Assembly: GCF_015244565.1 (NCBI RefSeq)
Contig: NZ_JABCQG010000010.1
Span: forward strand, 1 to 64,000
Source: Gluconobacter vitians
Lineage (GTDB): Bacteria; Pseudomonadota; Alphaproteobacteria; Acetobacterales; Acetobacteraceae
DNA length: 64,000 nucleotides
Reading direction: 5' to 3'
Below the pieces are notes generated by a model. It did no database searches. It was not told where the DNA came from and saw only the letters and a list, made by a program, of their open reading frames with translations. The position numbers were made by a program, and so were the translations under genes. The first letter of the stretch is position 1, and the number at the start of each line of letters is the position of its first letter. Positions 46,373 through 57,917 of the stretch are shown in pieces.

Positions 46373-46845
46373 ATGCGCCTTCCTTTTCCCGTTTTCGTGC
46401 TCGGCATCGCCGGACTGATCCCCTTCGTGACGCTCGGCGGCTGGATCTTCCTGGCCGGGCTGTTTGCGCCTCTGCCGCATCTGAAGATCATTCTGCTGGC
46501 GTACGGGGCCTGCATCCTGTCGTTTCTGGGAGCCGTGCACTGGGGGCTGGCCATGGAGCGGCCGGACATCATCACGGTAGGCGGGACGTCACAGCGGGAC
46601 CGTCAGCGTCTTGTACTGGGCGTCTGCCCTGCGCTTTGGGCATGGCTTGCGCTCTGTGTGGGTGTGCTGGGACATGTCCGTGCCGGTTTCGGGCTGGAAA
46701 TCATCGGCTTTGTCGGGACATTCCTCGTGGAGCGGGAAGCCTGGAGGAAAGGTGCTCTTCCCCCAGGTTATCTGCCGCTTCGGACTGGCCTTACGACTGT
46801 CGTGGTGCTGAGCCTGTTTCTGGCCGCTCTGGCACCATCTGGCAC

Positions 46846-46849
<4 letters not shown>
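46373..46849 (+). CDS. DUF3429 family membrane protein
   Basis: A 158-residue inner-membrane protein with four to five predicted helices (for example FVLGIAGLIPFVTLGGWIF and LKIILLAYGACILSFLGAV). The conserved AVHWGLAMERPD in the second segment is typical of DUF3429. Its function is unknown. ATG 46373 is preceded by GAGGT; the frame is open to ATG 46322. It is on the plus strand between eno and kdsA, both on the minus strand, and its end overlaps the kdsA stop by 4 bp. Confidence 0.8.
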
Positions 46850-49307
<2,458 letters not shown>

Positions 49308-49355
49308 TCATACACTGCCGACATGGGGCAGGGGAAGCGAAGAGACGCGTCTGTT

Positions 49356-49393
49356 GAAAAGATCCCCGTTAAAAAGTTTGAACGGGGATTTTC
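49356..49393. terminator. Rho-independent terminator between secG and pyrG
   Basis: ATCCCCGTT (49362-49370) pairs with AACGGGGAT (49381-49389) around a 10-nt loop. GAAAAG on the left gives CTTTTC for the minus strand, so tpiA-secG transcripts can end here; a TTTTC tract also follows on the plus strand. Confidence 0.65.
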
Positions 49394-49401
49394 AGGCCCG
49401 G

Positions 49402-49743
49402 TCAGTGAGCGGGTGCGGGAGCCGGAGCAGCAGGTGCAGCCGGAGTTGTGGTGGTGGTCGTCTGGGTTGCGGCAGGCGGTTCGGCCAAAATGTCATGCGA
49501 GCCGACGCCGGAAGAGGCGCCACGGTTCATGACGGCCAGCACCAAGCACAGCAGCATGAAGATGCCGGCGAGGACGGACGTGGCACGCGTCAGCAGCGTT
49601 GCCGTTCCACGGCCGCTCATGAAGGAGCCCATGCCCTGGCCGCTGCCAATACCGAGGCCGCCGCCTTCGCTGCGCTGGATGAGAATCACCCCGATCAGCG
49701 CCAGTGTGACCAGCAGGTTGAGAGCAAGCAGAAGAGTGGTCAT
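49402..49743 (-). CDS. secG: Preprotein translocase subunit SecG
   Basis: A 113-residue inner-membrane subunit of SecYEG with two helices (about 2-20, LLLALNLLVTLALIGVIL, and about 53-72, VLAGIFMLLCLVLAVMN) and the conserved QRSEGGGLGIG between them. The C-terminal 30 residues are a Thr/Pro/Ala-rich tail (TTTTTTPAAPAAPAPAP). Its ATG overlaps the tpiA TGA (49740-49743); tpiA-secG is a widespread pair. Confidence 0.95.
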   Translation of the reverse strand: MTTLLLALNLLVTLALIGVILIQRSEGGGLGIGSGQGMGSFMSGRGTATLLTRATSVLAGIFMLLCLVLAVMNRGASSGVGSHDILAEPPAATQTTTTTTPAAPAAPAPAPAH

Positions 49744-50540
49744 GAACGATAGGGTCCGGACAATGGTTGGGACGTCAGGCGGAAAGACGCTGCTTCGGCG
49801 ATGCGCAGGAAGCGCTCTGCTTCCAGACTGGCACTGCCGACCAGCACCCCTCCGAGCGACCCGATGGAAAAGATGGTCGGCGCCTGAGCCGGTGTTACGG
49901 AGCCGCCATACAGGATCGGGACGCGAATGTCATCCGTCTTGAGACGGGACTGCAACAGTCCATGCAGCAAAGAGAGGGTCCGCTCAAGCTCGTCGATCGG
50001 CGGAACAGTGCCACTTCCGATGGCCCAGACGGGCTCGTAAGCCAGCACACCGCTGAAGCCATCCGTCAGGGAACCCTCGACCTGCGTGGCCAGAACAGTG
50101 GTCGTCCGGCCTTCAAGCCGCTCCTGCATTGTCTCGCCAATGCATACGATGGGAACAAGGCCCGCAGCCTCGGCAGCCTCGACCTTCTGGCGAATCAGTG
50201 CATCGGTCTCGCCATGGGCCTGACGCCGTTCGGAATGGCCGAGAATGACATAGCGCACTCCCAGATCAGCCAGCATTTCAGCCGAGATATCTCCGGTATG
50301 GGCACCGGAAGACGTCATGTGGCAGTCCTGCGCCCCGAGACAGACAGGCGTTTCCGGTCCCGCAGCATTGATGATGCCGTGAACGCTGGAGAGCTGCGTA
50401 AAGGGAGGGCACAGGACGAGCCGGACATCATCGGGCAAGGACTGCGCGCCTTCAGCGACGGCACGGGCCAGTCTTGTGGACTGCTCGCGCAGGCCGTGCA
50501 TCTTCCAGTTCCCTACGACAAGCCTGGGTAATGGGGGCAC
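49740..50540 (-). CDS. tpiA: Triosephosphate isomerase
   Basis: A 266-residue TIM barrel that interconverts dihydroxyacetone phosphate and glyceraldehyde 3-phosphate. Motifs are VVGNWKMHGLRE (active-site Asn, Lys), VILGHSERRQAHGE (His electrophile), LAYEPVWAIGSGTVP (catalytic Glu) and ILYGGSVTPAQAP, followed by GGVLVGSASL. The GTG at 50540 is chosen because a perfect AGGAGG lies 4 nt upstream; the frame is open to 50615 and an ATG at 50555 would place that AGGAGG inside the gene. It is divergent from ppiD. Confidence 0.95.
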   Translation of the reverse strand: MPPLPRLVVGNWKMHGLREQSTRLARAVAEGAQSLPDDVRLVLCPPFTQLSSVHGIINAAGPETPVCLGAQDCHMTSSGAHTGDISAEMLADLGVRYVILGHSERRQAHGETDALIRQKVEAAEAAGLVPIVCIGETMQERLEGRTTTVLATQVEGSLTDGFSGVLAYEPVWAIGSGTVPPIDELERTLSLLHGLLQSRLKTDDIRVPILYGGSVTPAQAPTIFSIGSLGGVLVGSASLEAERFLRIAEAASFRLTSQPLSGPYRS

Positions 50541-50738
50541 TTTTCCTCCTTGCATCGTCCCGGGGACGGACTGCGAAATGGCTGCGGTATCGCAGGCTCC
50601 GAACCAACAGAACACTCAACGACAGATCTCGTTCCGGTCTGCTTCTGGTCAAGCCGTTCTCACGACATTATGGTGCCGCAAGTTCTAGCGGGCCTTCCAT
50701 GCCCGCACCATCCCGTCATCCGGATCTGCCCTGACCCT

Positions 50739-52676
50739 ATGATTACCACGCTCCGCCACCTCTTCGTTGACTCCTGGGCCGGCCGTGCCGCCGCGCTGCT
50801 GATCTTTCTGGCCTTCATCGGCTGGGGCGTCGGGGACGTGTATTCCAACATGGGGACGGCAAGCTCCAATGAAGTGGTGCGCGTGGGTGAGCGCAGCATC
50901 ACGCCGGATGATTTCAGCCGCGCGCTTTCGGCCCAGCTCCCGGTCGTCGCCAAACAGATCGGCCTCGCCGATCCGTCCAAGCTGCCGAAAGGCGAGGTCG
51001 AACAGGTCGCTCGCCAGACGCTTCAAAATCTCGTGATCCAGAACGAGACCCAGCTTGCGGCCGCACGTGCTGGCATGGTGGTGCCTGACGAACTGGTCCG
51101 GCAGGAAATCTTTGCCATTCCTGCTTTCCACAATGCCGCCGGAAAGTTTGACCGCAGCGTCTTCAATGACCGTCTGGCCCGGATCGGGCTCTCCGAAGGC
51201 AAGCTGCTTCAGGCCATCCGCGAAGATATCGCTTCCCGCGGGCTTCTACAGGGTATGGGCCAGTCGGTGGTTGCGCCGTCGTCCCTGACGGAGCGGATGC
51301 TGTCTTTCGATGCGAGCCAGCGCGTGTTCGATCTGGTGCAGATCCCGTTCGCGAGCGGCACTGTCCCGACAGCACCGACGGATGACCAGCTTCACCGTTT
51401 CTATGACAACCACCCGCAGATGTTCCGCACGACGGAATACCGGCATGCAAAAATGGTCGTCATGACGCCGGAAAGCGTTGCAAAGACGATCGAGGTTCCC
51501 GACGACGTCCTGCACCGCCTCTACGATTTCCAGGCACGGACCTATGACGTCCCCGAGACGCGGACGCTTCAGGTCCTGACCTTCACGGATCAGACGAAAG
51601 CCGAGGCCGCCGCAAACGCCTGGAAGGGCGGAATATCCTGGGATGACATCCAGAAGAAGTTCCCCGAGGCCGCAGCGGTCTCACTGCCATCTGTCCGTCA
51701 GAGCGACATCCCGAACCCCGAGCTTGCCAAGGTCGCGTTTGCCGCTCCGGCTGACCGGATTTCCGGTCCGGAAAAAACCGGCATGGGTTGGGTCGTCTTC
51801 AACATCTCTGCTGTCATCGCGCCTCACAAGACCACGTTCGAGCAGGCGAAGAATGACCTGAAGACGCAGGTCCAGAACCAGGAAGCCGGGGAAGCGCTTC
51901 AGGCCCGCCAGAAGCAGTTTCAGGATGCGGTTGCTGGCTCCTCCACACTCGAGCAGATCCCCAGCGATCTCGGCGCCATCCCGGCCGCTGGCACGTTGGA
52001 TTCCAACGGCATGACGCAGGACGGCCTGCCTGCGCCGATCCCCGGAGATGCCGCGCTGCGTCAGGCGATCGTCCATCAGATCTTCACCCAGGCCAAGGGT
52101 GCCCAGCCGACCGTCGTCAACGGCCCGAACGGCACGGCATTCTCGCTGCTTGTCGATGAAGTCCATCCGGGCACGCTCAAGCCGTTCGACAGCGTGCGCG
52201 ATCAGGTTGTGCAGGCCTGGACGGCAGAGCAGAAGCACCATGCCGCCGATCTGCGCGCCACGGCGCTGTTCAACGCCGCCAAGGCTGGCACGCTGCGCAA
52301 GGCTCTCGACGGACAGCCTGAAGCGTCAGCCCTGCGTCAGGACGTCACCGTGTCGCGGGTTCATCCGGATCAGAGCCTGCCGCAGAATGTCCTGCGCGGC
52401 GTCTTCGGCCTCAAGCCGGGCACGAGCGGCATGTTCGAGACGCCGGATGCGTTCTGGCTGGTCAATGTGACAGCCGACAAGCCAGCCTCGGCTGAGGACA
52501 TGAAGACTCTCGGCGGGCAGCTTTCGGGCGAATATGTCCAGTCCATGCGCTCCGACATTCCGGTCGCCCTGAATGCTGCCATGGAAAAGGCGGTTCCACC
52601 GTCGCACATCAACATGGCGCTTTATAATCAGGTCGTGACTGCGGCCGCGCCGGCAGCAGGAAACGGGGCGCAGTAA
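50739..52676 (+). CDS. ppiD: PpiD/SurA-type periplasmic peptidyl-prolyl isomerase
   Basis: A 645-residue chaperone anchored by one N-terminal helix (about 13-31, WAGRAAALLIFLAFIGWGV). A SurA-N-like helical region follows (residues 45-200; VVRVGERSITPDDFSRAL), then a parvulin-like domain (about 265-390) and a long helical C-terminal region ending in an Ala-rich tail. The parvulin domain is weakly conserved, so isomerase activity is uncertain, as for other PpiD proteins. ATG 50739 places the membrane helix correctly. Its TAA overlaps the ATG of trpE (TAATG), linking it to the trp operon. Confidence 0.88.
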   Translation: MITTLRHLFVDSWAGRAAALLIFLAFIGWGVGDVYSNMGTASSNEVVRVGERSITPDDFSRALSAQLPVVAKQIGLADPSKLPKGEVEQVARQTLQNLVIQNETQLAAARAGMVVPDELVRQEIFAIPAFHNAAGKFDRSVFNDRLARIGLSEGKLLQAIREDIASRGLLQGMGQSVVAPSSLTERMLSFDASQRVFDLVQIPFASGTVPTAPTDDQLHRFYDNHPQMFRTTEYRHAKMVVMTPESVAKTIEVPDDVLHRLYDFQARTYDVPETRTLQVLTFTDQTKAEAAANAWKGGISWDDIQKKFPEAAAVSLPSVRQSDIPNPELAKVAFAAPADRISGPEKTGMGWVVFNISAVIAPHKTTFEQAKNDLKTQVQNQEAGEALQARQKQFQDAVAGSSTLEQIPSDLGAIPAAGTLDSNGMTQDGLPAPIPGDAALRQAIVHQIFTQAKGAQPTVVNGPNGTAFSLLVDEVHPGTLKPFDSVRDQVVQAWTAEQKHHAADLRATALFNAAKAGTLRKALDGQPEASALRQDVTVSRVHPDQSLPQNVLRGVFGLKPGTSGMFETPDAFWLVNVTADKPASAEDMKTLGGQLSGEYVQSMRSDIPVALNAAMEKAVPPSHINMALYNQVVTAAAPAAGNGAQ

Positions 52677-54088
52677 TGGGTATCGTCTACAGCATCGAGG
52701 CCGCCGATCTTCTCACGCCAGTCTCGGCCTTTCTCCGGCTTTCGAAACTCTCTGACGATCCGTACCGTCTGCTGCTCGAGAGCGTCGAGGGTGGTGCGGC
52801 CCGTGGGCGTTATTCCGTAATCGCGCTTCTGCCGGATCTGGTCTGGAAATGCCGGGACGGGAAGGTCACGCTGGACGGCAGGCCCGTCGATGGCGTGCCA
52901 CTCGAGACGCTGAAGACCATCGTGGACGAAAGCCAGATGGAGCTTCCAGCCGGAATGCCGCCGATGATCGGCGGCGTGTTCGGCGTGCTGGGTTACGACA
53001 TGGTGCGCCAGATGGAGCGCCTGCCGAACGCGCCGGTCAACGATCTGGGACTGCCGGAAGGCATCATGATCCGTCCGCGCCTGTTCGCCGTCTTCGATTC
53101 CGTGCGGGACGAACTCACGCTGGCCGTGCCCGTGCGTGGTCAGACGACGGATGCGGAGGCCGACGCGCTTCTGGATCAGGCGCGAGCCGCTCTGGCCGCG
53201 CCGCTGGGAGATACGCGCGAAACGCTGCCGGCCGGTACGGAACTGGCGCCACCGGTCTCGAACATGACGCAGCAGCAGTTTGAGGATCACGTCCGCAAGG
53301 CGCAGGACTATATCGCCGCGGGTGATGCCTTTCAGATCGTGCCGAGCCAGCGCTTCACGACGCCATTCCCGCTGTCGCCGCTCTCGCTCTATCGCAGCCT
53401 GCGCCGCGTCAATCCGGCGCCGTTCCTGTTCGTAATGGAGCTTGAGGATTACGCCCTCGTAGGCTCCTCTCCGGAAATCCTCGTGCGGTTGCGCGACGGC
53501 GAAGTCACGGTACGTCCGCTGGCGGGCACACGTCCGCGCGGAGTGGACCGCGACGAGGATCTAGCACTTGAAAAAGAGCTTCTCGCCGACCGCAAGGAAC
53601 TGGCCGAGCATCTGATGCTGATCGATCTCGGGCGCAACGATGTCGGGCGCGTCTCCCAGCTCGGGACCGTCGATGTTCCGGAGAAATTCGTCGTCGAGCG
53701 CTACAGCCACGTCATGCATATTTCCTCGACCGTGACCGGCCGCATCAAGGACGACAAAACGGCGATGGATGCGCTTGTGGCAGCTTTCCCTGCCGGGACA
53801 TTGACGGGCGCACCCAAGATCCGCGCCATGGAAATCATCGACGAACTGGAACCGACACGGCGCGGGCCGTATTCCGGCTGCGTCGGGTATTTCGGGGCGG
53901 ACGGGGAAATGGACACCTGCATCGGGCTGCGCATGGCCGTTCTCAAGAGCGGGAATATGTATGTGCAGGCCGGATGTGGCGTGGTCGCAGACAGCGATCC
54001 GAACGCCGAGTTCCGCGAGACGCAGGCGAAGGCTCGTGCGCTGTTCCGGGCGGCGGAAATCGCCGTCGCGACCGCCGCAAAAGCCTGA
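52676..54088 (+). CDS. trpE: Anthranilate synthase component I
   Basis: TrpE makes anthranilate from chorismate using ammonia from TrpG. The 470-residue protein starts with an anthranilate synthase N domain, which contains the tryptophan-feedback site (LLESVEGGAARGRYSVI), and continues with the chorismate-binding domain: IVPSQRFTTPF, VGSSPEILVRL, VRPLAGTRPRGVDRDEDL, ERYSHVMHISSTVTG, PAGTLTGAPKIRAM and RGPYSGCVGYFGADGEMD. It overlaps ppiD by one base and is followed by trpG after 59 bp. No leader peptide with tandem Trp codons was found. Confidence 0.96.
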   Translation: MGIVYSIEAADLLTPVSAFLRLSKLSDDPYRLLLESVEGGAARGRYSVIALLPDLVWKCRDGKVTLDGRPVDGVPLETLKTIVDESQMELPAGMPPMIGGVFGVLGYDMVRQMERLPNAPVNDLGLPEGIMIRPRLFAVFDSVRDELTLAVPVRGQTTDAEADALLDQARAALAAPLGDTRETLPAGTELAPPVSNMTQQQFEDHVRKAQDYIAAGDAFQIVPSQRFTTPFPLSPLSLYRSLRRVNPAPFLFVMELEDYALVGSSPEILVRLRDGEVTVRPLAGTRPRGVDRDEDLALEKELLADRKELAEHLMLIDLGRNDVGRVSQLGTVDVPEKFVVERYSHVMHISSTVTGRIKDDKTAMDALVAAFPAGTLTGAPKIRAMEIIDELEPTRRGPYSGCVGYFGADGEMDTCIGLRMAVLKSGNMYVQAGCGVVADSDPNAEFRETQAKARALFRAAEIAVATAAKA

Positions 54089-54147
54089 CGGAGCCCCCGA
54101 AGCGCGATGTATTTGACGAAAACAGACACGGGCGTCATTCTGTTGTC

Positions 54148-54744
54148 ATGATCCTTCTCATCGACAATTACGACAGCTTCACCTTCAACATCGTCCACCA
54201 TCTGGGTGCGCTTGGAGTTGAATGTGATGTGCGGCGCAATGACGCGCTGAGCGTCGACGAGGCCCTGGCGCTCAATCCGTCCGCAATCGTGATCTCTCCA
54301 GGCCCTGGCGCCCCAGCCGAAGCCGGAATCTGCTGTGATCTGATCCGTGCTGCGGCAGGCAAGGTGCCGGTATTCGGAGTGTGCCTTGGTCATCAGGCGA
54401 TTGGGCAGGTTTTCGGGGCAGATGTCGTACGCGCGCCTGTACCGATGCATGGCAAGATCAACGCGGTGCACCATGACGGAACGGGCGTCTTTGCCGGACT
54501 GCCGGATCCGGTGGATGTGGTGCGCTATCACAGCCTGACGCTGGCACCGGACAGCATTCCGGAAACGCTTGTGGTCAATGCCCGCACGGAAGATGGCGTC
54601 ATCATGGGCGTGCGCCACCGTGATTATCCCGTGCATGGCGTCCAGTTCCATCCCGAGAGTATCGCATCCGTTGCGGGCCGGGATCTTTTGGCCAATTTTC
54701 TGAAGATCGCAGGAATTCCGGTTCTTACGTCACAGGCTGCATAA
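54148..54744 (+). CDS. trpG: Anthranilate synthase component II (glutamine amidotransferase)
   Basis: A 198-residue class I glutamine amidotransferase that supplies ammonia to TrpE. It shows MILLIDNYDSFTFNIVHHL, IVISPGPGAPAEAG, the nucleophile in VFGVCLGHQAIGQVFG (near 79) and the His-Glu pair in VHGVQFHPESIAS. ATG 54148 gives the canonical N-terminus; the open frame upstream overlaps trpE. It could also serve p-aminobenzoate synthesis, as amphibolic TrpG/PabA proteins do, but its neighbours point to tryptophan. Confidence 0.96.
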   Translation: MILLIDNYDSFTFNIVHHLGALGVECDVRRNDALSVDEALALNPSAIVISPGPGAPAEAGICCDLIRAAAGKVPVFGVCLGHQAIGQVFGADVVRAPVPMHGKINAVHHDGTGVFAGLPDPVDVVRYHSLTLAPDSIPETLVVNARTEDGVIMGVRHRDYPVHGVQFHPESIASVAGRDLLANFLKIAGIPVLTSQAA

Positions 54745-54746
54745 CA

Positions 54747-55832
54747 GTGAGTGTGGATTTCACGGCCCTTCTGCATAAGGCGGCCTCGGGACAGCCGCTC
54801 GATGGTCATGAGGCGGAAAGTGCTTTTCACGCCATCATGGCGGGAGAAGTCGACCCGGTTCATCTCTCCGCTTTCCTGACAGCGCTGAAACTCCGGGGCG
54901 AGACTTTCGCTGAACTGACCGGAGCCGTTCAGGCTGTCCGTCACCACATGACGGCTCTTCCGAATGTTCCTGAAGGCGCGATCGACGTATGCGGGACGGG
55001 TGGAGACCGGCTGAAAACGCTCAATGTCTCGACCGCCGTGGCTTTCGTGCTGGCAGGGCTTGGTGTTCCGGTAGCCAAGCACGGCAACCGCGCCCTGTCC
55101 TCGGCAACAGGGGCCACGGACGTGCTCGAAGTTCTGGGTATTCCGCCCACGGACGATCTGGAGTTGCAGGGCAGGCGGCTGCGGGAAGACAGTCTGGTCT
55201 TTCTGGCCGCCCCCCAGCATCATCCGGCCATGCGGCATGCTGCTCCGGTGCGGAAAGCACTGGGATTCCGCACTTTGTTCAACCTGCTTGGCCCGCTGTG
55301 CAATCCGGCTCAGGTGCGCCACCAGCTGATCGGCGTGTTCGATGGTCGGTGGTGCGAACCCGTGGCCCGGGCGCTCGGCGCACTGGGCAGTCTTTCGGTC
55401 TGGGTGGTGCATGGCTCGACCGAAGAAGGGGGGAGCGACGAACTCACGCTGGCCGGACCATCGCAGGTCTCGGCCTGGCAGAATGACGCCCTCTTTTCAT
55501 TCGGGATCGAGCCGGAAATGGCCGGCCTCCAGGCTACTCCCATCTCAGCCATCCGGGGTGGAGACGCCCGGACAAATGCTTCAGCACTGGTTTCCCTGCT
55601 TGATGGTGCAGGCGGTGCCTATCGGGATACGGTGCTTCTCAATGCTGCCGCGGCCCTGCATGTGGCAGGGCGCGGTGATATCGTGAAGGGCGGTGCGATT
55701 GACGCGCCGGCTTTCCGTCGCAATGTAGGACTGGCGGCAGACTCCATCGACCGGGGCCTTGCCCGTGCCGCGCTCGAACGTGCGCGCATGTCAGCTCCCT
55801 CCATAGCTTCCACAGACGCAGGACGATCATGA
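54747..55832 (+). CDS. trpD: Anthranilate phosphoribosyltransferase
   Basis: TrpD transfers phosphoribosyl from PRPP to anthranilate. It is 361 residues, not fused to TrpG. The PRPP loop is IDVCGTGGDRLKTLNVST and the anthranilate-site segment is AKHGNRALSSATGATDVLE; ALGFRTLFNLLGPLCNPA and HGSTEEGGSDELTLAG complete the family pattern. The GTG start is 2 bp after the trpG stop. Its TGA overlaps the ATG of trpC (ATGA). Confidence 0.96.
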   Translation: MSVDFTALLHKAASGQPLDGHEAESAFHAIMAGEVDPVHLSAFLTALKLRGETFAELTGAVQAVRHHMTALPNVPEGAIDVCGTGGDRLKTLNVSTAVAFVLAGLGVPVAKHGNRALSSATGATDVLEVLGIPPTDDLELQGRRLREDSLVFLAAPQHHPAMRHAAPVRKALGFRTLFNLLGPLCNPAQVRHQLIGVFDGRWCEPVARALGALGSLSVWVVHGSTEEGGSDELTLAGPSQVSAWQNDALFSFGIEPEMAGLQATPISAIRGGDARTNASALVSLLDGAGGAYRDTVLLNAAAALHVAGRGDIVKGGAIDAPAFRRNVGLAADSIDRGLARAALERARMSAPSIASTDAGRS

Positions 55833-56755
55833 CATTCATGGACCATCGACCGGCGATGACCTATTCGCCTGAGGGAACGGAACAGTTCCCGGATCCGGAA
55901 GTTCCGGAAACGACGACTCCTCCCATCAAGGACCCCGAAGCGGAAACCGCGGCTGACCGCAGTGACGTTCTCGCGCGGATCTGTGCCCGGACACGGGTGG
56001 ACATCGAGCAGCGCTCGCAGATCATGTCGCTCAAGGAAATCACGGCGCGCGCGCGGGAAGTCACGGTACCAACGCGGGGCTTCGGTCAGGCACTGCAGCA
56101 TCTTACGGCCGATCGCCAGGTCGGGCTGATTGCCGAGATCAAGAAGGCGTCTCCGTCTGCCGGCATCCTGCGTCCGGACTACAATCCGGTCGAGATCGCA
56201 CAGGAATATCAGGCTGCCGGGGCAACCTGCCTGTCCGTCCTGACAGAGGGTTCCTGTTTCCATGGCAGCACGGATGACATCCGGGCCGTGCGCGAAGCCT
56301 GCAGTCTGCCGATCCTGCGCAAGGACTTCATTCTGGACCCCTGGCAGGTGCATGAAAGCCGTCTGATCGGGGCAGACTGCATCCTGCTGATCATGGCGGT
56401 CCTGACAGAGACACAGGCTGCCGAGCTGATCGCGATTGCGCGCGGGCTGGACATGGACGTCCTGCTGGAAGTCCATGACGAGGCCGAACTGAACCGGGCA
56501 CTGGCTCTGGATACGTTCCTGATCGGCATCAACAACCGCAACCTGCGCACACTGAAAACCGACATCCAGACAACGATCGACCTTGCGCCACTGGTGCCGC
56601 CTGATCGTCTGGTCGTCTCCGAAAGCGGTATCCGGACGCAGGACGACATGATGAAGGTCGGGGCAGTCGGAGCGAGCGCGGTTCTGGTGGGCGAGAGCCT
56701 GCTGCGCGAGCCTGATCCGGGCGTTGCCGCACGCCGCCTGCTTGGTTTCGTTTGA
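55829..56755 (+). CDS. trpC: Indole-3-glycerol-phosphate synthase
   Basis: A 308-residue TIM barrel that closes the indole ring. It shows VGLIAEIKKASPSAGILR, PILRKDFILDPWQVHESR, VLLEVHDEAELNRAL, IGINNRNLRTLKTD and VVSESGIRTQDDMM. About 40 N-terminal residues (Pro/Glu/Thr-rich) precede the usual start. A Met codon in the region (MTYSPEGTEQ, residue 10) is an alternative, but the ATGA overlap with trpD supports 55829. It is not fused to TrpF, which is encoded separately at 2.1 kb. Confidence 0.95.
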   Translation: MTFMDHRPAMTYSPEGTEQFPDPEVPETTTPPIKDPEAETAADRSDVLARICARTRVDIEQRSQIMSLKEITARAREVTVPTRGFGQALQHLTADRQVGLIAEIKKASPSAGILRPDYNPVEIAQEYQAAGATCLSVLTEGSCFHGSTDDIRAVREACSLPILRKDFILDPWQVHESRLIGADCILLIMAVLTETQAAELIAIARGLDMDVLLEVHDEAELNRALALDTFLIGINNRNLRTLKTDIQTTIDLAPLVPPDRLVVSESGIRTQDDMMKVGAVGASAVLVGESLLREPDPGVAARRLLGFV

Positions 56756-56909
56756 TTTCAGGCTGCCTTCCGGGGCGGTCTGAGCCGTTTTTCCACGGCA
56801 CATCCGGCAGGCTGATGCTCTCCGCAAACGCAGAGACATGGTCTGGCTTTTGGCGGGTTCTGCCGTTAAGAGCATGCAGGATTTTGTGCATTTCCATCAG
56901 GAGACCGTC

Positions 56910-57914
56910 ATGGACGAGACACCGTCCGCTTCAGGCCGGAGCAACGGTCCGGCCCTTTCGCCGGAGACCATGAAGCGCGCTTACAGGGACATGCTTCTTG
57001 TCCGGCGCTTTGAGGAAAAGGCCGGACAGCTTTACGGCATGGGTCTGATCGGCGGCTTCTGCCATCTGTATATCGGGCAGGAAGCCGTTGTGGTCGGGAT
57101 CGGCCTCAACATGAAGCAGGGCGACAAGTCCATCACATCCTATCGTGACCATGGGCAGATGCTCGTGGCGGGCATGACGCCGCGTGGTGTCATGGCGGAA
57201 CTGACGGGCCGCTCCGGTGGATATTCGCACGGCAAGGGCGGTTCCATGCACATGTTCTCCCGTGAAAAGGAGTTCTATGGCGGCCATGGCATCGTCGGCG
57301 CGCAGGTGGCCCTCGGTACGGGTCTGGCGTTTGCCAACAAGTATCGCGGCACGGACGAGGTCTCGATCGTGTATTTCGGCGAGGGTGCGTCGGCACAGGG
57401 GCAGGTCTATGAGAGCTTCAATCTCGCTGCCCTGCACAAGCTGCCCTGCATCTATGTGATCGAAAACAACCGCTACGGCATGGGCACGTCCATCGAGCGC
57501 GCCTCGGCGTCCAAGGATCTGTCCCGCAATGGCGAACCCTGGGGCATTGCCAGCCGCAAGGTGGACGGCATGGATATTTTTGCCGTGCATGAAGCTGCGC
57601 AGGAAGCCATGGAATACTGCCGCTCGGGCAAGGGTCCGTTCCTGCTGGAGATGGAAACCTATCGCTATCGCGGGCACTCCATGTCCGATCCGGCAAAATA
57701 CCGTCAGCGCGCGGAAGTCGAGGAAATGCGCCGCACGCGCGATCCGATCGAGACGCTGAAGGCCGAAATGCTGCGCAGCGGCATCGAAGAGAGTGTCTTC
57801 AAGGACATCGAGACGGACGTGAAAGCCATCGTGGCGGACGCGACCGAATTTGCGCAGACAAGCCCGGAGCCGGACGTGTCCGAACTCTGGACCGATATTC
57901 TGGTGGAGGCCTGA
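56910..57914 (+). CDS. pdhA: Pyruvate dehydrogenase E1 component, alpha subunit
   Basis: The alpha chain of heterotetrameric E1, which decarboxylates pyruvate with thiamine diphosphate. The 334-residue protein shows MLLVRRFEEKAGQLYGMGLI, GGFCHLYIGQEAVVVG, SITSYRDHGQMLVAGM, GGKGGSMHMF-like SHGKGGSMHMFSREKEFY, and the TPP/Mg motif from GEGASAQGQVYESFNLA to IYVIENNRYGMGTS; RYRGHSMSDPAKYR holds the phosphorylation-loop region. ATG 56910 follows CAGGAG. The gap after trpC (154 bp) should contain its promoter. First gene of pdhA-pdhB-pdhC-lpdA-lipA. Confidence 0.96.
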   Translation: MDETPSASGRSNGPALSPETMKRAYRDMLLVRRFEEKAGQLYGMGLIGGFCHLYIGQEAVVVGIGLNMKQGDKSITSYRDHGQMLVAGMTPRGVMAELTGRSGGYSHGKGGSMHMFSREKEFYGGHGIVGAQVALGTGLAFANKYRGTDEVSIVYFGEGASAQGQVYESFNLAALHKLPCIYVIENNRYGMGTSIERASASKDLSRNGEPWGIASRKVDGMDIFAVHEAAQEAMEYCRSGKGPFLLEMETYRYRGHSMSDPAKYRQRAEVEEMRRTRDPIETLKAEMLRSGIEESVFKDIETDVKAIVADATEFAQTSPEPDVSELWTDILVEA

Positions 57915-57917
57915 TCC